A stretch of 64,000 nucleotides of DNA, taken from Nostoc carneum NIES-2107 (GTDB taxonomy: Bacteria > Cyanobacteriota > Cyanobacteriia > Cyanobacteriales > Nostocaceae). Made by a program: the position numbers and the translations under genes. The notes beneath the pieces are model-generated. The model worked only from the letters and a program-made list of their open reading frames with translations, was not told where the DNA came from and made no database searches. Location of the stretch: contig AP018180.1 in the NCBI GenBank assembly GCA_002368155.1, positions 5,231,007 through 5,295,006 of the forward strand. The letters are read 5' to 3'. Positions 27,945-37,361 of this stretch are shown here, piece by piece (within the stretch, counting starts at the first letter, position 1; every line of letters starts with the position of its first letter).

Positions 27945-29591
27945 TTAAATTTTCATGCTGGGTACGTCTTGTTCTTCACCTTGATATTCCGGGAGATCAT
28001 TAGGTGCGCCACAAGCGGAAACCTCAATGTCGTTAGGTGCGCCACAAGCGGAAATATTGCCGGTGAAATCGACATCTGCTTTTAATTCGGGATGTTGTTG
28101 CTTGCGTTCAGCAATTTGTTCGGGAGTCAGAATTTTGGACTCATCAAAACCTAATTCGATTTCTGTATGTAGTCCTTTATATTTCACCCGCTTCAGGTTG
28201 TAGAAGCGTTTGTTGAGAGTAGTTTGAGCAAAAGCCTTTAAGCAGCCTAAGAGATATTTCCGCTTAAAGGGATCTTTCACAAACCAATACTCTAGAGTTT
28301 TACGCATATAGAACCGCGCATAGTTCCGCAACACGCCTTTGAGAACCTCTTCCCGTTCCATTGCGTTTGGCTTCATGATCGGCGTAACAAAGTTATATTG
28401 CGAATAATCTCGCACTTCGACGCGATCGCCTAATTCTTGGAATAATTCCGAAAATGGCCAAGGGGTAAACATATTCCAGTTCACCATGTCTGGTTTCCAA
28501 TCCAGCGCCATGTGATAAGTTTGTTCGATTGTGTCTGGGGTTTCGTTCTCTAAACCCATAATGAATTGCGCTTCGGCAACCATACCATTTTGTTTTAACA
28601 GTTGGATTGCCCGCTTATTTTGTTCAATTGTCGTTTCTTTGCGGAACAAATTCAACTTTAACTGTGCTGCTGCTTCTGTTCCTAAAGAAACGTGAACCAG
28701 TCCAGCTTTGCGATATAAAGGTAATTCATTTTCGTCACGCAAAATATCTGTGACTCGGGTATTAATTCCCCAATACACGCCCAAATTACGCTCGATTAAT
28801 TCGTTACATAGCGCAATAAATTTGGGTTTGTTGATTGTCGGTTCTTCATCCGCCAAAATGAAAAAGCCTACTTTGTGCTTTTTCACCAAGATTTCAATTT
28901 CATCAACAAAGCGCTTGGGAGAACCGGAACGGTATTTGCGCCAGAATTTCCACTGGGAGCAAAAACGACAGGTAAATGGACATCCTCTCGCATAGTTGGG
29001 TACAGCTACCCGCACGTTCAGAGGAGTGTAAATATATTTCTCCCAATCTAAAAGATCCCAATCGGGAGTTAGAGTATCTAAATCAGCAATTGGCGGATGC
29101 GCTGGTGTCGCAACTACTTGACCATCTTCTAAAAAGGCAATACCTAAAATATTACGGCGATCGCTCACATCTGTACCATTGGCGATCGCGCGCAGTAAAT
29201 TAACTGTAATCTCTTCACCTTCACCACGGATAATATAATCTACCCAAGGTGCTTCACCGAGAACTTCAGTATACATATAGGTAGGGTGAACCCCCCCCAT
29301 AATTGTTTTTGCATTAGGGCAAACTTCTTTAACAATTTTTAGGGTGATTTGCGATTGGTAAATCATCGGCGTAATTGCCGTTGCCAGTACCACATCCGGT
29401 TGATATTTAGCGATAATTTCTGCTAAGACATCATCCGGAATATAGTCTGTCATCGCATCAACAAAGCGGATATTAGTAAAGCCGGCTTGTTTTAATGCTC
29501 CACCAACATAGGGAACCCAACTCGGTGGCCAATTACCAGCAATTTCCGCACCACCAGAATGATAGTTGGGCTGAATCATCATGATACGCAT
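27945..29591 (-). CDS. bchE: BchE-like B12-binding radical SAM protein (putative anaerobic Mg-protoporphyrin ester cyclase)
   Basis: A 548-residue protein. Residues 1-150 form a B12-binding-type Rossmann domain (YVGGALKQAGF, GGVHPTYM). The radical SAM core follows, with its iron-sulfur motif CPFTCRFC preceded by PNYARG near residue 205. The C-terminal region is that of BchE, the oxygen-independent cyclase that forms the isocyclic ring of chlorophylls. AGGAAG lies about 7 bases before the ATG at 29591. It is the last gene of a minus-strand block with hemN and heme oxygenase, which supports a low-oxygen tetrapyrrole role. The last 45 residues carry a doubled SACGAPND peptide. BchE-like proteins of cyanobacteria have not all been shown to be cyclases, so the exact reaction is inferred. 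Confidence 0.85.
   Translation of the reverse strand: MRIMMIQPNYHSGGAEIAGNWPPSWVPYVGGALKQAGFTNIRFVDAMTDYIPDDVLAEIIAKYQPDVVLATAITPMIYQSQITLKIVKEVCPNAKTIMGGVHPTYMYTEVLGEAPWVDYIIRGEGEEITVNLLRAIANGTDVSDRRNILGIAFLEDGQVVATPAHPPIADLDTLTPDWDLLDWEKYIYTPLNVRVAVPNYARGCPFTCRFCSQWKFWRKYRSGSPKRFVDEIEILVKKHKVGFFILADEEPTINKPKFIALCNELIERNLGVYWGINTRVTDILRDENELPLYRKAGLVHVSLGTEAAAQLKLNLFRKETTIEQNKRAIQLLKQNGMVAEAQFIMGLENETPDTIEQTYHMALDWKPDMVNWNMFTPWPFSELFQELGDRVEVRDYSQYNFVTPIMKPNAMEREEVLKGVLRNYARFYMRKTLEYWFVKDPFKRKYLLGCLKAFAQTTLNKRFYNLKRVKYKGLHTEIELGFDESKILTPEQIAERKQQHPELKADVDFTGNISACGAPNDIEVSACGAPNDLPEYQGEEQDVPSMKI
28000..28054 (-). repeat. 22-bp direct repeat inside the bchE-like gene, encoding a doubled peptide
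   Basis: Two identical copies of TTAGGTGCGCCACAAGCGGA plus AA, at 28000-28021 and 28033-28054, separated by 33 bp from start to start. In the protein this gives SACGAPNDI and SACGAPNDL eleven residues apart. Confidence 0.9.
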
Positions 29592-29744
29592 AGTTTTCTT
29601 CCTGCTGCTTGAAGAGGGTGAGAAAGGATGAAGTGAAAAGGATGTAGGGCAAAGCCCTTCCCGTTCTCGTAGCGTCTCCGTTATGAGAAGGTTAGGATGA
29701 ATTTATTTACTTCAAACTTCATCCTTAATACTTCATCCTTCAAA

Positions 29745-31142
29745 TTAAATCGCTTTAGAAAAAGCTGCATTTTTTCGCTTTTTGGTATGAGCATCGAAGA
29801 CTGAGGCAATGTTGCGGATAAGTAATCTACCGCTCGGTGTTACCTCAATACCATTAGGTATCATCCGAATCAGTCCATCAGCTTCTAGCAATCGCAACTC
29901 AGATAATTCTCTAGCAAAATATTCATTAAAATCCGTATCAAAAGCTATATGATACTTTTCTTCAACGTCATCAATTGACAATTGGAACTGACACATAAGT
30001 TCCATAATTACAGTCCGGCGGAGAATATCATCGCGATTGAGACTGACTCCTTTTTCAATTGGCATTAAGCCTGTATCAATTGCTTGATAGTAACTCTTTA
30101 GCTGCTTAATATTTTGCACATAAACATCATGCAGCATACTAATAGAAGTAATACCAAAGCCAAATAAATCTGATTCTGGTTTTGTGGTATAACCTTGGAA
30201 ATTTCTATGAAGTTGACCTTCTTTTTGAGCAATGGTGAGTTCATCATTGGGTTTGGCAAAGTGATCCATACCAATGAACCAATAACCATTCCCGGTTAAT
30301 TCTTCAATAGTCATCTTCAGAATTTCTAATTTTTCTGAAGCCTGAGGTAATTCCGACTGCGGAATCTTTCTTTGTATAGGCTTCATCCAAGGTACATAAG
30401 CAAAGTTAAAAACTGCAATTCTATCTGGATCGAGTTTGATGGATTTTTGAATGGTGTTTTTAAAGGTAGCAAGGCTTTGATAAGGTAAGCCATAAATTAA
30501 ATCAACGTTAACGCTCTCAAATCCAGCATCCCGAATCCATTCCATGACATCAAACAGCATCTTTTCTGGTTGGACACGGTTAATAGCTTCTTGGACTTGT
30601 GCGTTAAAGTCTTGAATGCCAAAGCTAATGCGATTAAAGCCTAAACTCTTCAAGAAAAAGATATAGTTTTTATCTACATATCTAGGATTAATTTCTATGG
30701 AAACTTCTGCTTGCTCATCCAAGTTGAATTGGCGATTGATTTTGTTCCATAAAAAATCCATCTGCTGCATCGTTAAATAATTAGGTGTTCCGCCTCCAAA
30801 ATGTAATTGATGTACTTTGCGTTTTGAGGAAATTACGCCAGAAAACTGTTCGAGGTTACGCACCACATAATTTAAATATGGCTCTACAATTTCTTTTTTT
30901 TGGGTAATGATTGTGTTACAACCGCAAAAATAGCAAGCAGTTTCACAAAAGGGAATATGGAAATAGAGAGACAGAGGAGTATTTTTATAATTGCCAACCG
31001 CAATTCCCGAGCGCAAATCCAACTCGCCAAAATTTTCTTGTAATTCCGTTGCTGGCGGATAACTGGTATATCGAGGCAAAGCTTGGTCGTACTTTCTGAG
31101 TAACTCCGAGTTGAATTGGACTGTTTGCGTTGCAAGTTTCAT
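29745..31142 (-). CDS. hemN: Oxygen-independent coproporphyrinogen III oxidase
   Basis: A 465-residue HemN of normal length. The radical SAM motif with the extra cysteine is seen in FHIPFCETACYFCGCNTI near residue 60. Other HemN blocks are LHFGGGTPNYL, SIEINPRYVD, RISFGIQDFN and VNVDLIYGLPYQ. The C-terminal HemN domain follows (FGFGITSISML). It decarboxylates coproporphyrinogen III without oxygen, complementing HemF in low oxygen. It is the middle gene of the heme oxygenase-hemN-bchE-like block; the gap to the bchE-like gene is 153 bp and to heme oxygenase 332 bp (holding a MITE), so more than one promoter is possible. Confidence 0.95.
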   Translation of the reverse strand: MKLATQTVQFNSELLRKYDQALPRYTSYPPATELQENFGELDLRSGIAVGNYKNTPLSLYFHIPFCETACYFCGCNTIITQKKEIVEPYLNYVVRNLEQFSGVISSKRKVHQLHFGGGTPNYLTMQQMDFLWNKINRQFNLDEQAEVSIEINPRYVDKNYIFFLKSLGFNRISFGIQDFNAQVQEAINRVQPEKMLFDVMEWIRDAGFESVNVDLIYGLPYQSLATFKNTIQKSIKLDPDRIAVFNFAYVPWMKPIQRKIPQSELPQASEKLEILKMTIEELTGNGYWFIGMDHFAKPNDELTIAQKEGQLHRNFQGYTTKPESDLFGFGITSISMLHDVYVQNIKQLKSYYQAIDTGLMPIEKGVSLNRDDILRRTVIMELMCQFQLSIDDVEEKYHIAFDTDFNEYFARELSELRLLEADGLIRMIPNGIEVTPSGRLLIRNIASVFDAHTKKRKNAAFSKAI

Positions 31143-31215
31143 GATGCTAGTAACCTTGAATGTTTTAATCCTGTGTTAGCGGCTAAATAGGAATGTAATA
31201 ATTACCCCTGCTGAG

Positions 31216-31359
31216 TAATACCAATCCTCTAAAATCGGCAAAAGACTCAAACCCTAAAACCTAGTACCGCAAATTGATGCCGTAATTTTTACTAGATTAT
31301 TTTGGGATTCAGTAATTACGAATTGCGAATTACGAATTACGAATTACGAATTGGTATTA
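31216..31359. mobile_element. MITE-like element with TAATACCAAT ends
   Basis: Exact 10-bp terminal inverted repeats TAATACCAAT and ATTGGTATTA, 144 bp apart from end to end. Inside, at 31314-31354, are five to six AATTACG heptamers. The ends match those of the element at 797-949. It lies between heme oxygenase and hemN and may carry or separate promoter signals. Confidence 0.6.
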
Positions 31360-31474
31360 ATTCCTCTTAATCTTTTTTCAGTGCAGGTATCTAGTTTGGA
31401 GAGCAAAGATACCTACACTTTAAAAATGCCAAAAATCAAGAGTTTCCCTAAATTTCACTGTTGATGTGTGATGC

Positions 31475-32227
31475 TTAGTCAGCAGCGACAAGTTCTACTG
31501 AAGTACTACCAGGTGAACGTTCTGTGCTACCGGGTTTATCTTGGCGTGTAATCAAGTCAAAAACATGATCGCCAATTGCAATTCTCACATCATCTTCTAA
31601 CTCATGGACAACATCGCGATTTAGTTCAAAGGCATAGTTTGCTTCTGCGACAATTTTCTCAGCTAAAGCATCATTTACAGGTAATGCATTTAAAGCATCA
31701 CGATATTGACCTTTAAATGCTCTAATGGCTTCAACCGATGGTAATTGCTCAAATTCATGCAATCCAGTACCTTGATCTGGTGGTAAGTCTAGCGCTGAAC
31801 GGATAATTTTCTTTAGACTTTGACCCCCAGATAAGTCTCCCATATAGCGCACATAGGCATGAGCTACTAGTAATGCAGGTTCAGTTTCAGCAACTTCATT
31901 GATGCGTGCTACATAAGTTTTACCTGCTTCCAGCGCTGCGATTTGCTCTCGCCAGTTCTCACCGTAGTAAAAAGCCAAATCCTTTTCCAAATTAGCTGTA
32001 CGGTTCAATATAGGAAAATAAATCAGACTCATTACAGGATGAGTACTATAACGCTGAAGTTGTTCTTCTAAAGCGCTATAAACTAAATACAAGTTAGCTA
32101 TTAGTTTGCGGAAAGGCTCTTTTTCGACAATCCCTTTGAGAAAACACTTCATGAAGGCTGTATTTTCCGCCATTGTATGGGATTGTTTTGTTCCTTCCCG
32201 CAACTTGCTTGCTAGATCGCTACTCAT
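31475..32227 (-). CDS. ho: Heme oxygenase (biliverdin-forming)
   Basis: A 250-residue heme oxygenase. It opens heme to biliverdin IX-alpha, the precursor of phycobilins, using ferredoxin and oxygen. The proximal His is in KQSHTMAENTAF near residue 18, and the distal helix glycine motif is YMGDLSGGQSLKK near residue 130. The ATG at 32227 is chosen because AAGGA lies about 7 bases upstream; a longer frame adds 25 unlike residues. The last 20 residues (GSTERSPGST) are a polar tail beyond the usual fold. Clustering with hemN and bchE-like genes suggests the low-oxygen isoform (HO2 type), a context-based inference. Confidence 0.95.
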   Translation of the reverse strand: MSSDLASKLREGTKQSHTMAENTAFMKCFLKGIVEKEPFRKLIANLYLVYSALEEQLQRYSTHPVMSLIYFPILNRTANLEKDLAFYYGENWREQIAALEAGKTYVARINEVAETEPALLVAHAYVRYMGDLSGGQSLKKIIRSALDLPPDQGTGLHEFEQLPSVEAIRAFKGQYRDALNALPVNDALAEKIVAEANYAFELNRDVVHELEDDVRIAIGDHVFDLITRQDKPGSTERSPGSTSVELVAAD

Positions 32228-32434
32228 ACTTGATTCCTTCAGTTTTGGATTTCTATATAACTTTATGGCTATATAGATACCTAGATGAACTAAACTTTTC
32301 AAAAATTAACTTGAGGTGAGCAAAAGGACTACGCGAATAATTGGGATTGGGGACTGGTGATTGGCGACTGGTAAGAGATACTAGTATTTCTACTCAGAAG
32401 TCAGCACCCAAAAAGTTAGCCTTGAGGAGGACTG

Positions 32435-32674
32435 CTAACTGATAACTGTTATATCTAAACCAAAATCTTTAAGAGCGCTAACACAATTATTTTGCAAGAT
32501 TCCCTGACACAAAATTGCTCTGTAGAGTTTGGCTGAATTCAGTTTGACTTGAGGAAGAAAAGTTAGACTGAGTCTAGCATAGCTCAAATCTGTACCACTT
32601 AAAAAAGGTTTTCTTAGATCTGTTTGCTCTCTTAACTCAATTTTATGTGCGATCGCCCGCCAATTGATCAGCAA
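32435..32674 (-). pseudogene. Possible pentapeptide-repeat remnant
   Basis: A 79-codon open frame whose middle shows a loose pentapeptide-like pattern (LSGTDLSYARLSL, KLNSAKLYRAIL). It overlaps the start of the VOC gene on the other strand and has no ribosome site. It may be a decayed gene end or a chance frame. Confidence 0.22.
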
Positions 32675-33046
32675 ATTACCTTTTTATATACCCAGGATCT
32701 CGCAGCCTCAGCCAGCTTCTATGAAGACAAGCTGGGGTTTCATCTCTGGCTCGATCAAGGAACTTGTAGAATTTATACTGTAACGGGTTCTGGATACTTG
32801 GGCTTGTGTCAAGAAAGTGGAATTTTCAGGACAGAAATTAACGAAAAACAATCAAGTGTAATTTTTACTTTAGTTACACAGCAAGTAGATGAGTGGTATG
32901 AGTATCTACAACAACAAGGTGTAGAATTTGAACAGCCGCCTACATTCAATGAGAAGTACAAAATTTATCATTTTTTTCTGCGCGATCCAAATGGTTATCT
33001 AATAGAAATTCAACGATTTGAATCACCTACAATTACTTCTGCATAA
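32645..33046 (+). CDS. VOC-superfamily (glyoxalase/bleomycin resistance-like) protein
   Basis: A 133-residue protein of the vicinal oxygen chelate fold. The paired beta-alpha-beta modules are seen in QITFLYTQDLAASASFYEDK, then LGFHLWLDQG, and VEFEQPPTFNEKYKIYHFFL, then RDPNGYLIEIQRF. The closing DPNGYLIEIQ is the typical C-terminal metal-binding strand with its Glu. Members bind a metal and act as isomerases, dioxygenases or drug-binding proteins; the substrate here is not known. The ATG at 32645 overlaps no regulatory motif that could be recognised. It stands alone upstream of a convergent gene, 24 bp away. Confidence 0.85.
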   Translation: MCDRPPIDQQITFLYTQDLAASASFYEDKLGFHLWLDQGTCRIYTVTGSGYLGLCQESGIFRTEINEKQSSVIFTLVTQQVDEWYEYLQQQGVEFEQPPTFNEKYKIYHFFLRDPNGYLIEIQRFESPTITSA

Positions 33047-33070
33047 GTAAGCAGCCTATCAGTATTAAGC

Positions 33071-33769
33071 CTATTCTCGAGCCCAGGATGTTTTCTTCCA
33101 GATAGTAATAAACAAAGCCGCAGCAACCAAAGCTCCTAAATTAAATTTTACCGCACTCTTCAGCAACTTGAAATTACCAGCAAGATTTATAGCTGGTAAT
33201 TTTTGATCTGGATGATTCTGGCTGCGATTCACCTCTACTAATGTTTGAGTTTTTACTTCTTGCATACTCTTATGTTCAAGAAGATTATTAAATTCTGCGG
33301 CGGAAGCTTGGCCAATCTGCTGTTTCCAGTTGCTATTGAGTAGCTCCTGCTGACTATAATCTTGATTTAATCCTTCAATATTTACGTTATAAAGGCTGAT
33401 AGTGTTATTGATTGCTAAAGGGATGAGTAACAAATATGATAATCCTACTAATAAACATAACCTTGATAACCATAGTAAAAACGGAAATTCCCATTTTAGA
33501 CGTTTCTCTAACTTACCCGAGAATACTAAAACTAGCCCAATTAAGGTTATAGCTACCAGGTCTACTAGCGCTCCTATCATCTGAAACTCCCACACAGGAT
33601 TCATAAAATTCAAGGGCACAAATATATCAATTAAGTCAATAAACACCAAAACTAAAATGCTATAGCCGACTGTACGAAAAAGTTTAGTTATCCATAGCAG
33701 AGAGTTAATAGTTTTACGCAGTTGTGATACTTCTATTTCTAGCGATTGGGGAATGTTAAATTCTTGCAT
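33071..33769 (-). CDS. HpsJ-like membrane protein
   Basis: A 232-residue membrane protein with four helices (about 32-50, 64-82, 92-115 and 210-226). The region FVPLNFMNPVWEFQMIGALV followed by a second helix matches the HpsJ-like family, in which this LNF-NPxW-E-Q-IG block sits after the first helix. HpsJ was named from the hormogonium polysaccharide locus of Nostoc punctiforme; related proteins accompany cyanobacterial exosortases. Residues 125-205 form a polar, probably periplasmic, loop with a coiled tendency. No exosortase or polysaccharide gene is next to it, so the role is open. Confidence 0.68.
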   Translation of the reverse strand: MQEFNIPQSLEIEVSQLRKTINSLLWITKLFRTVGYSILVLVFIDLIDIFVPLNFMNPVWEFQMIGALVDLVAITLIGLVLVFSGKLEKRLKWEFPFLLWLSRLCLLVGLSYLLLIPLAINNTISLYNVNIEGLNQDYSQQELLNSNWKQQIGQASAAEFNNLLEHKSMQEVKTQTLVEVNRSQNHPDQKLPAINLAGNFKLLKSAVKFNLGALVAAALFITIWKKTSWARE

Positions 33770-34432
33770 TTTTCAAGACTTAGAGATTTTGTAGAAAATT
33801 AGATATAAGAAAATCCTATTGCAGGATTTTGTTAAAGCCTGCTTGTGAGTAGCACTAGACTGTAGCTTTCTTTAAATAAAAGCAGAAGCAATTTGTGCCT
33901 AAATCACGGCGAACCGCTTTTCCAAAATTCTCCAAGATTTTCTTGATGCTAAAAACTCAAAGTTGTATGAAAATTGGTATAGTAAAACTGAAACTGTTAA
34001 GCTTGTACCTCTGATGGGAATTCTACAACAGCTAAACAACTAACAACTATACCAAATAGTAGCAACACCCATTTTTTTACTATTACAAGAAGTAGAAACT
34101 TTTGACTTAAATATGTATTTTCTTTTTCTTGTAAGAGAAAGTTGAAAATAGCTCTTAACCCTAGAATTTGTTAATTCCAGTAAAAACTCGTAAAGAGATT
34201 TTTCAGAGATTTTCTTTAGTCTTATTTAAAGAGCTACAATGACAAATGTCTATCAGTAATTACACGTAAATTTCTCGCTATTTAGACAAGCGTGAATCAA
34301 AAAATGAAGATTTTTGGCTGTTGACAGCCATACAGCGTATTTCAGGTAAATGAGGTACGCAGGTAGAGGCACAGCACTGCCGTGCCCTTAGATCTGAAAA
34401 TAGTTGTAATTACCAATTACCAATTACCCTAA
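33770..34432. other. Intergenic region without supported gene
   Basis: A 663-bp AT-rich spacer downstream of sdhA and upstream of the HpsJ-like gene, both on the minus strand. Three ATTACCA heptamers lie at about 34409-34429. No gene, RNA or convincing terminator was recognised. Confidence 0.5.
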
Positions 34433-36160
34433 TTAATATCTTCTTTCCTGTGGCTGAAACATGGTAATTGCAACCGGACGATATTGAATATCAATCCCTG
34501 CTGGTGAATAATAAGCCATTGTATGTTTGAGGAATTTCTCATCATCTCTATTGGCATAATCTTCACGGAAATGTGCGCCGCGACTTTCTTGGCGATTTAA
34601 TGCAGAGGCGAGAATTGTCTGCCCGACTACCATTAAACTGCGTAATTCTAAGGCTTCAACAATTTCTGTATTCCAAGATTTGCCTTTATCGTCTAAATAT
34701 ACCTGTGGATATTGTTGTTCTAATTCTGCTAATTTTTCTAAACCTTGACGCATTAATTCTTCAGTACGGAAAACGCCACAGTACTGAGTCATGGTATCTT
34801 GAAAAGCTTGGCGCACTTCGTTAATGCGGTATTTTCCTGGCTGTTCTAGTAAAGCTTGAATTTCTTGCTGCGCTTCTTTGATGTAACGTTGCTCATCTAC
34901 TACTGGTAATTTGCGATTTTGCACAAAATTAGCGATCGCAGCGCCGGTTCGTTTACCATAAACTACGCATTCTAACAGCGAATTACTTCCCAGGCGATTT
35001 GCACCATGAACGGAAACACAAGCTGTTTCACCAGCCGCAAAGAAGCCATCAACAAAATTATCACCACTACTGCGGACTCTACCATCAACATTCACAGGGA
35101 TACCGCCCATACAATAATGAATGGTAGGACGTACAGGCATGGGCTGAGTCACAGCATCAACACCAACTAAGCGATGGGCTTCTTCCCAGCAGAAGGGAAC
35201 GCGACTCATGATTTTTTCTCTACCCATGTGGCGCAAATCCAGATATACAAATGGCCCCCCAGCACTACCATCAGCATGGATACCACGCCCAGCCCGTATT
35301 TCGTAGGCGATCGCCCGTGAGGTAATATCACGGGGAGCTAGTTCCATGCGGCTAGGTGCATAGTTCGCCATAAAGCGATCGCCTTCGGAGTTAATCAGAT
35401 ATGCGCCTTCACCTCTAACGGCTTCGGAAATCAGTACGCCAACCGGATATAAGCCAGTGGGATGGAATTGCACAAATTCCATATCTTCTAAAGGTAAACC
35501 TGCGATCGCGGTCATTGCTAAACCGTCACCAGTGGAGGCGTAATCATTGGAAGTGGTGTTATAAACGCGACCATATCCCCCGGTGGCAAACATTACAGCT
35601 TTAGCTCTTAGTACCTCTATATGCCCATCTAACAGGCGGTACATTACTACACCCTTAGCTTGCCCCTCCTCTAAAACCAGTTTCATTACGTACCATTCTT
35701 GGTAAACTTGCACACCATAGCGGCGCAAATTATTTACCAATTCATGTAAGATGGCATGACCAGTTTTATCCGCAGCATAGCAAGTCCGGTTGTGGGAATG
35801 CCCACCAAAAGCCCGTTGAGCAATTCTTCCATCCGGTAAGCGCGAGAACAGAACACCCATGTGTTCTAAGTCAATCACCACATTTGGGGCTTCTTGAGTG
35901 AGAATTGCTACTGCATCTTGGTCTGCTAAGTAATCCGAACCCTTAACAGTATCAAAGGCGTGGGCTTCCCAACTATCTTCGGTATCAACATTTTTCAGCG
36001 ATGCAGCCATCCCACCTTGCGCTGCAACCGAGTGCGAACGAATTGGGTGAGTTTTAGCAACTACAGCAATATTTAAACTAGGGTTAATGCGGGCAATTTC
36101 TACCGCAGCACGGCATCCTGCCAAGCCCCCCCCAACAATAATTACATCATGTTCTAGCAT
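34433..36160 (-). CDS. sdhA: Succinate dehydrogenase/fumarate reductase flavoprotein subunit
   Basis: A 575-residue flavoprotein. The FAD dinucleotide loop is at the start ([20 protein letters not shown]). The His that carries covalent FAD lies in [14 protein letters not shown] near residue 44. Substrate-binding stretches include [13 protein letters not shown] and the catalytic Arg region [13 protein letters not shown]. The end has [11 protein letters not shown]. It oxidises succinate and passes electrons to an iron-sulfur partner. In this window sdhB and membrane subunits are absent, which is usual for cyanobacteria, where sdh genes are scattered. No regulatory element was identified. Confidence 0.96.
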   Translation of the reverse strand: MLEHDVIIVGGGLAGCRAAVEIARINPSLNIAVVAKTHPIRSHSVAAQGGMAASLKNVDTEDSWEAHAFDTVKGSDYLADQDAVAILTQEAPNVVIDLEHMGVLFSRLPDGRIAQRAFGGHSHNRTCYAADKTGHAILHELVNNLRRYGVQVYQEWYVMKLVLEEGQAKGVVMYRLLDGHIEVLRAKAVMFATGGYGRVYNTTSNDYASTGDGLAMTAIAGLPLEDMEFVQFHPTGLYPVGVLISEAVRGEGAYLINSEGDRFMANYAPSRMELAPRDITSRAIAYEIRAGRGIHADGSAGGPFVYLDLRHMGREKIMSRVPFCWEEAHRLVGVDAVTQPMPVRPTIHYCMGGIPVNVDGRVRSSGDNFVDGFFAAGETACVSVHGANRLGSNSLLECVVYGKRTGAAIANFVQNRKLPVVDEQRYIKEAQQEIQALLEQPGKYRINEVRQAFQDTMTQYCGVFRTEELMRQGLEKLAELEQQYPQVYLDDKGKSWNTEIVEALELRSLMVVGQTILASALNRQESRGAHFREDYANRDDEKFLKHTMAYYSPAGIDIQYRPVAITMFQPQERRY

Positions 36161-36313
36161 AATTAATCTTGATTAGCCCCGATTGCAATAGAAATTACGT
36201 AAGCGATATATTTTTTTCGCAAAGGTTTTCCTTTGTGATTTGTCATTGGTCATTTACATTGACAAAAGAATGTGCAACTTGAACGCATATCAGCTTCGCA
36301 GACATCGCGCCTC

Positions 36314-36344
36314 TCCAAAAAAATTCCCTGTCTAGTGACAGGGA
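36314..36344 (-). terminator. Rho-independent terminator for the small membrane gene
   Basis: On the minus strand TCCCTGTC-ACTA-GACAGGGA is followed by AATTTTTTT. It lies about 175 bp after the stop codon of the gene at 36518 and upstream of sdhA. Confidence 0.82.
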
Positions 36345-36517
36345 TATAATAGCGATTTTGAATACTCATTTGAGCTTTTTGTGAAAAAAAGGATAAAAAA
36401 TAAAATCAAGAATTGGTACGCAACGTTGAGTAGAAAAGATATTGCCTTTCCTCGTTCATACCCATCCCTTGATTAGTGAATTAATTTCATCCTAAATCCT
36501 TCATCCTGCAAATCTTT

Positions 36518-36835
36518 TCAGCTAGTTGCTTGTACAGGTTTTTGCTGGGAAACATTTCCTGGAATCGGTTCAGTTTTTGTTCCTGGCCCTACAGCAGTTA
36601 ATTCAATATGATTTAACAATGTAGTTACAAATGCAAATAACAAGAAAGGCAGCGATAGCAGCACCACCAGACCAACAGTAGCTAAGGCATAAACTGGTCT
36701 TCTGGCACCCATCAGTGCTAAAGCTGATGCCAAACTTATAGTAATTGTAATTAACCAAACGATGATTTGACCGTAGATATCGCCAAAGGTCAAGGTACAG
36801 ACAAACCGATAGTTTTGAATATTATTCATGTTCAT
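36518..36835 (-). CDS. Small two-helix membrane protein, unknown function
   Basis: A 105-residue protein. Two membrane helices (about residues 22-43 and 50-75) are joined by a short basic turn (GARRPVYAL). The rest, about 30 residues, is a Pro/Thr-rich tail (VGPGTKTEPIPGN). The ATG at 36835 is favoured because GAGG lies 8 bases upstream; a GTG one codon earlier is the alternative. No family was recognised. It is a single gene ended by a strong terminator, so it is likely transcribed on its own. Confidence 0.7.
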   Translation of the reverse strand: MNMNNIQNYRFVCTLTFGDIYGQIIVWLITITISLASALALMGARRPVYALATVGLVVLLSLPFLLFAFVTTLLNHIELTAVGPGTKTEPIPGNVSQQKPVQATS

Positions 36836-36838
36836 CAC

Positions 36839-37361
36839 ATCCGCCTCAAGTCTCTCCTATAGGTTCTACCTTAGAGCCAGGTTTGACAAGAGGTCAATTT
36901 CTCAATATTTTTCCAAGGTTTGTAACCTTACTTTACACTTAGTTTGTTTTGTAAGGACAAATAATAACTATTTTAAGTCTTGAGGAAGATAATTTTTAAT
37001 TGCTCAAGAGATAGCGATCGCATTAGGGACTTCCAAATCAAATAATTAAGCTGTTAAGCAGATAAGAAAGCACATTGAGGCTGCAGGAGGGCAGAGAGCA
37101 GAGAGTAAGGGGAGAGGGTTTGCAGCTTTTAATAACATGAAAATCATGCAATTTAAATGACGACTAGCTTAATCACTTTGCTAAGCAGGGCGAGAAGTGC
37201 CAATGAAAAGATTTCACAAGCCTTCCATGAAAGTCGAGGTGGGGATTGTGACTCAGAACTCAGCACTTGAATCCCAATTCTGCAAAATTCGGCAACAAAT
37301 AGCAACGTAGAAAACCTTTTAAAATTTGGCTTTCGTAATTTTGAATTGGTATCATCTCTGC
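36839..37361. other. Intergenic region without supported gene
   Basis: A 523-bp spacer. A 74-codon frame at 37153-37377 overlaps the WD40 gene end and has no support. One GCGATCGC octamer lies at about 37015. No RNA or terminator was seen. Confidence 0.45.
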
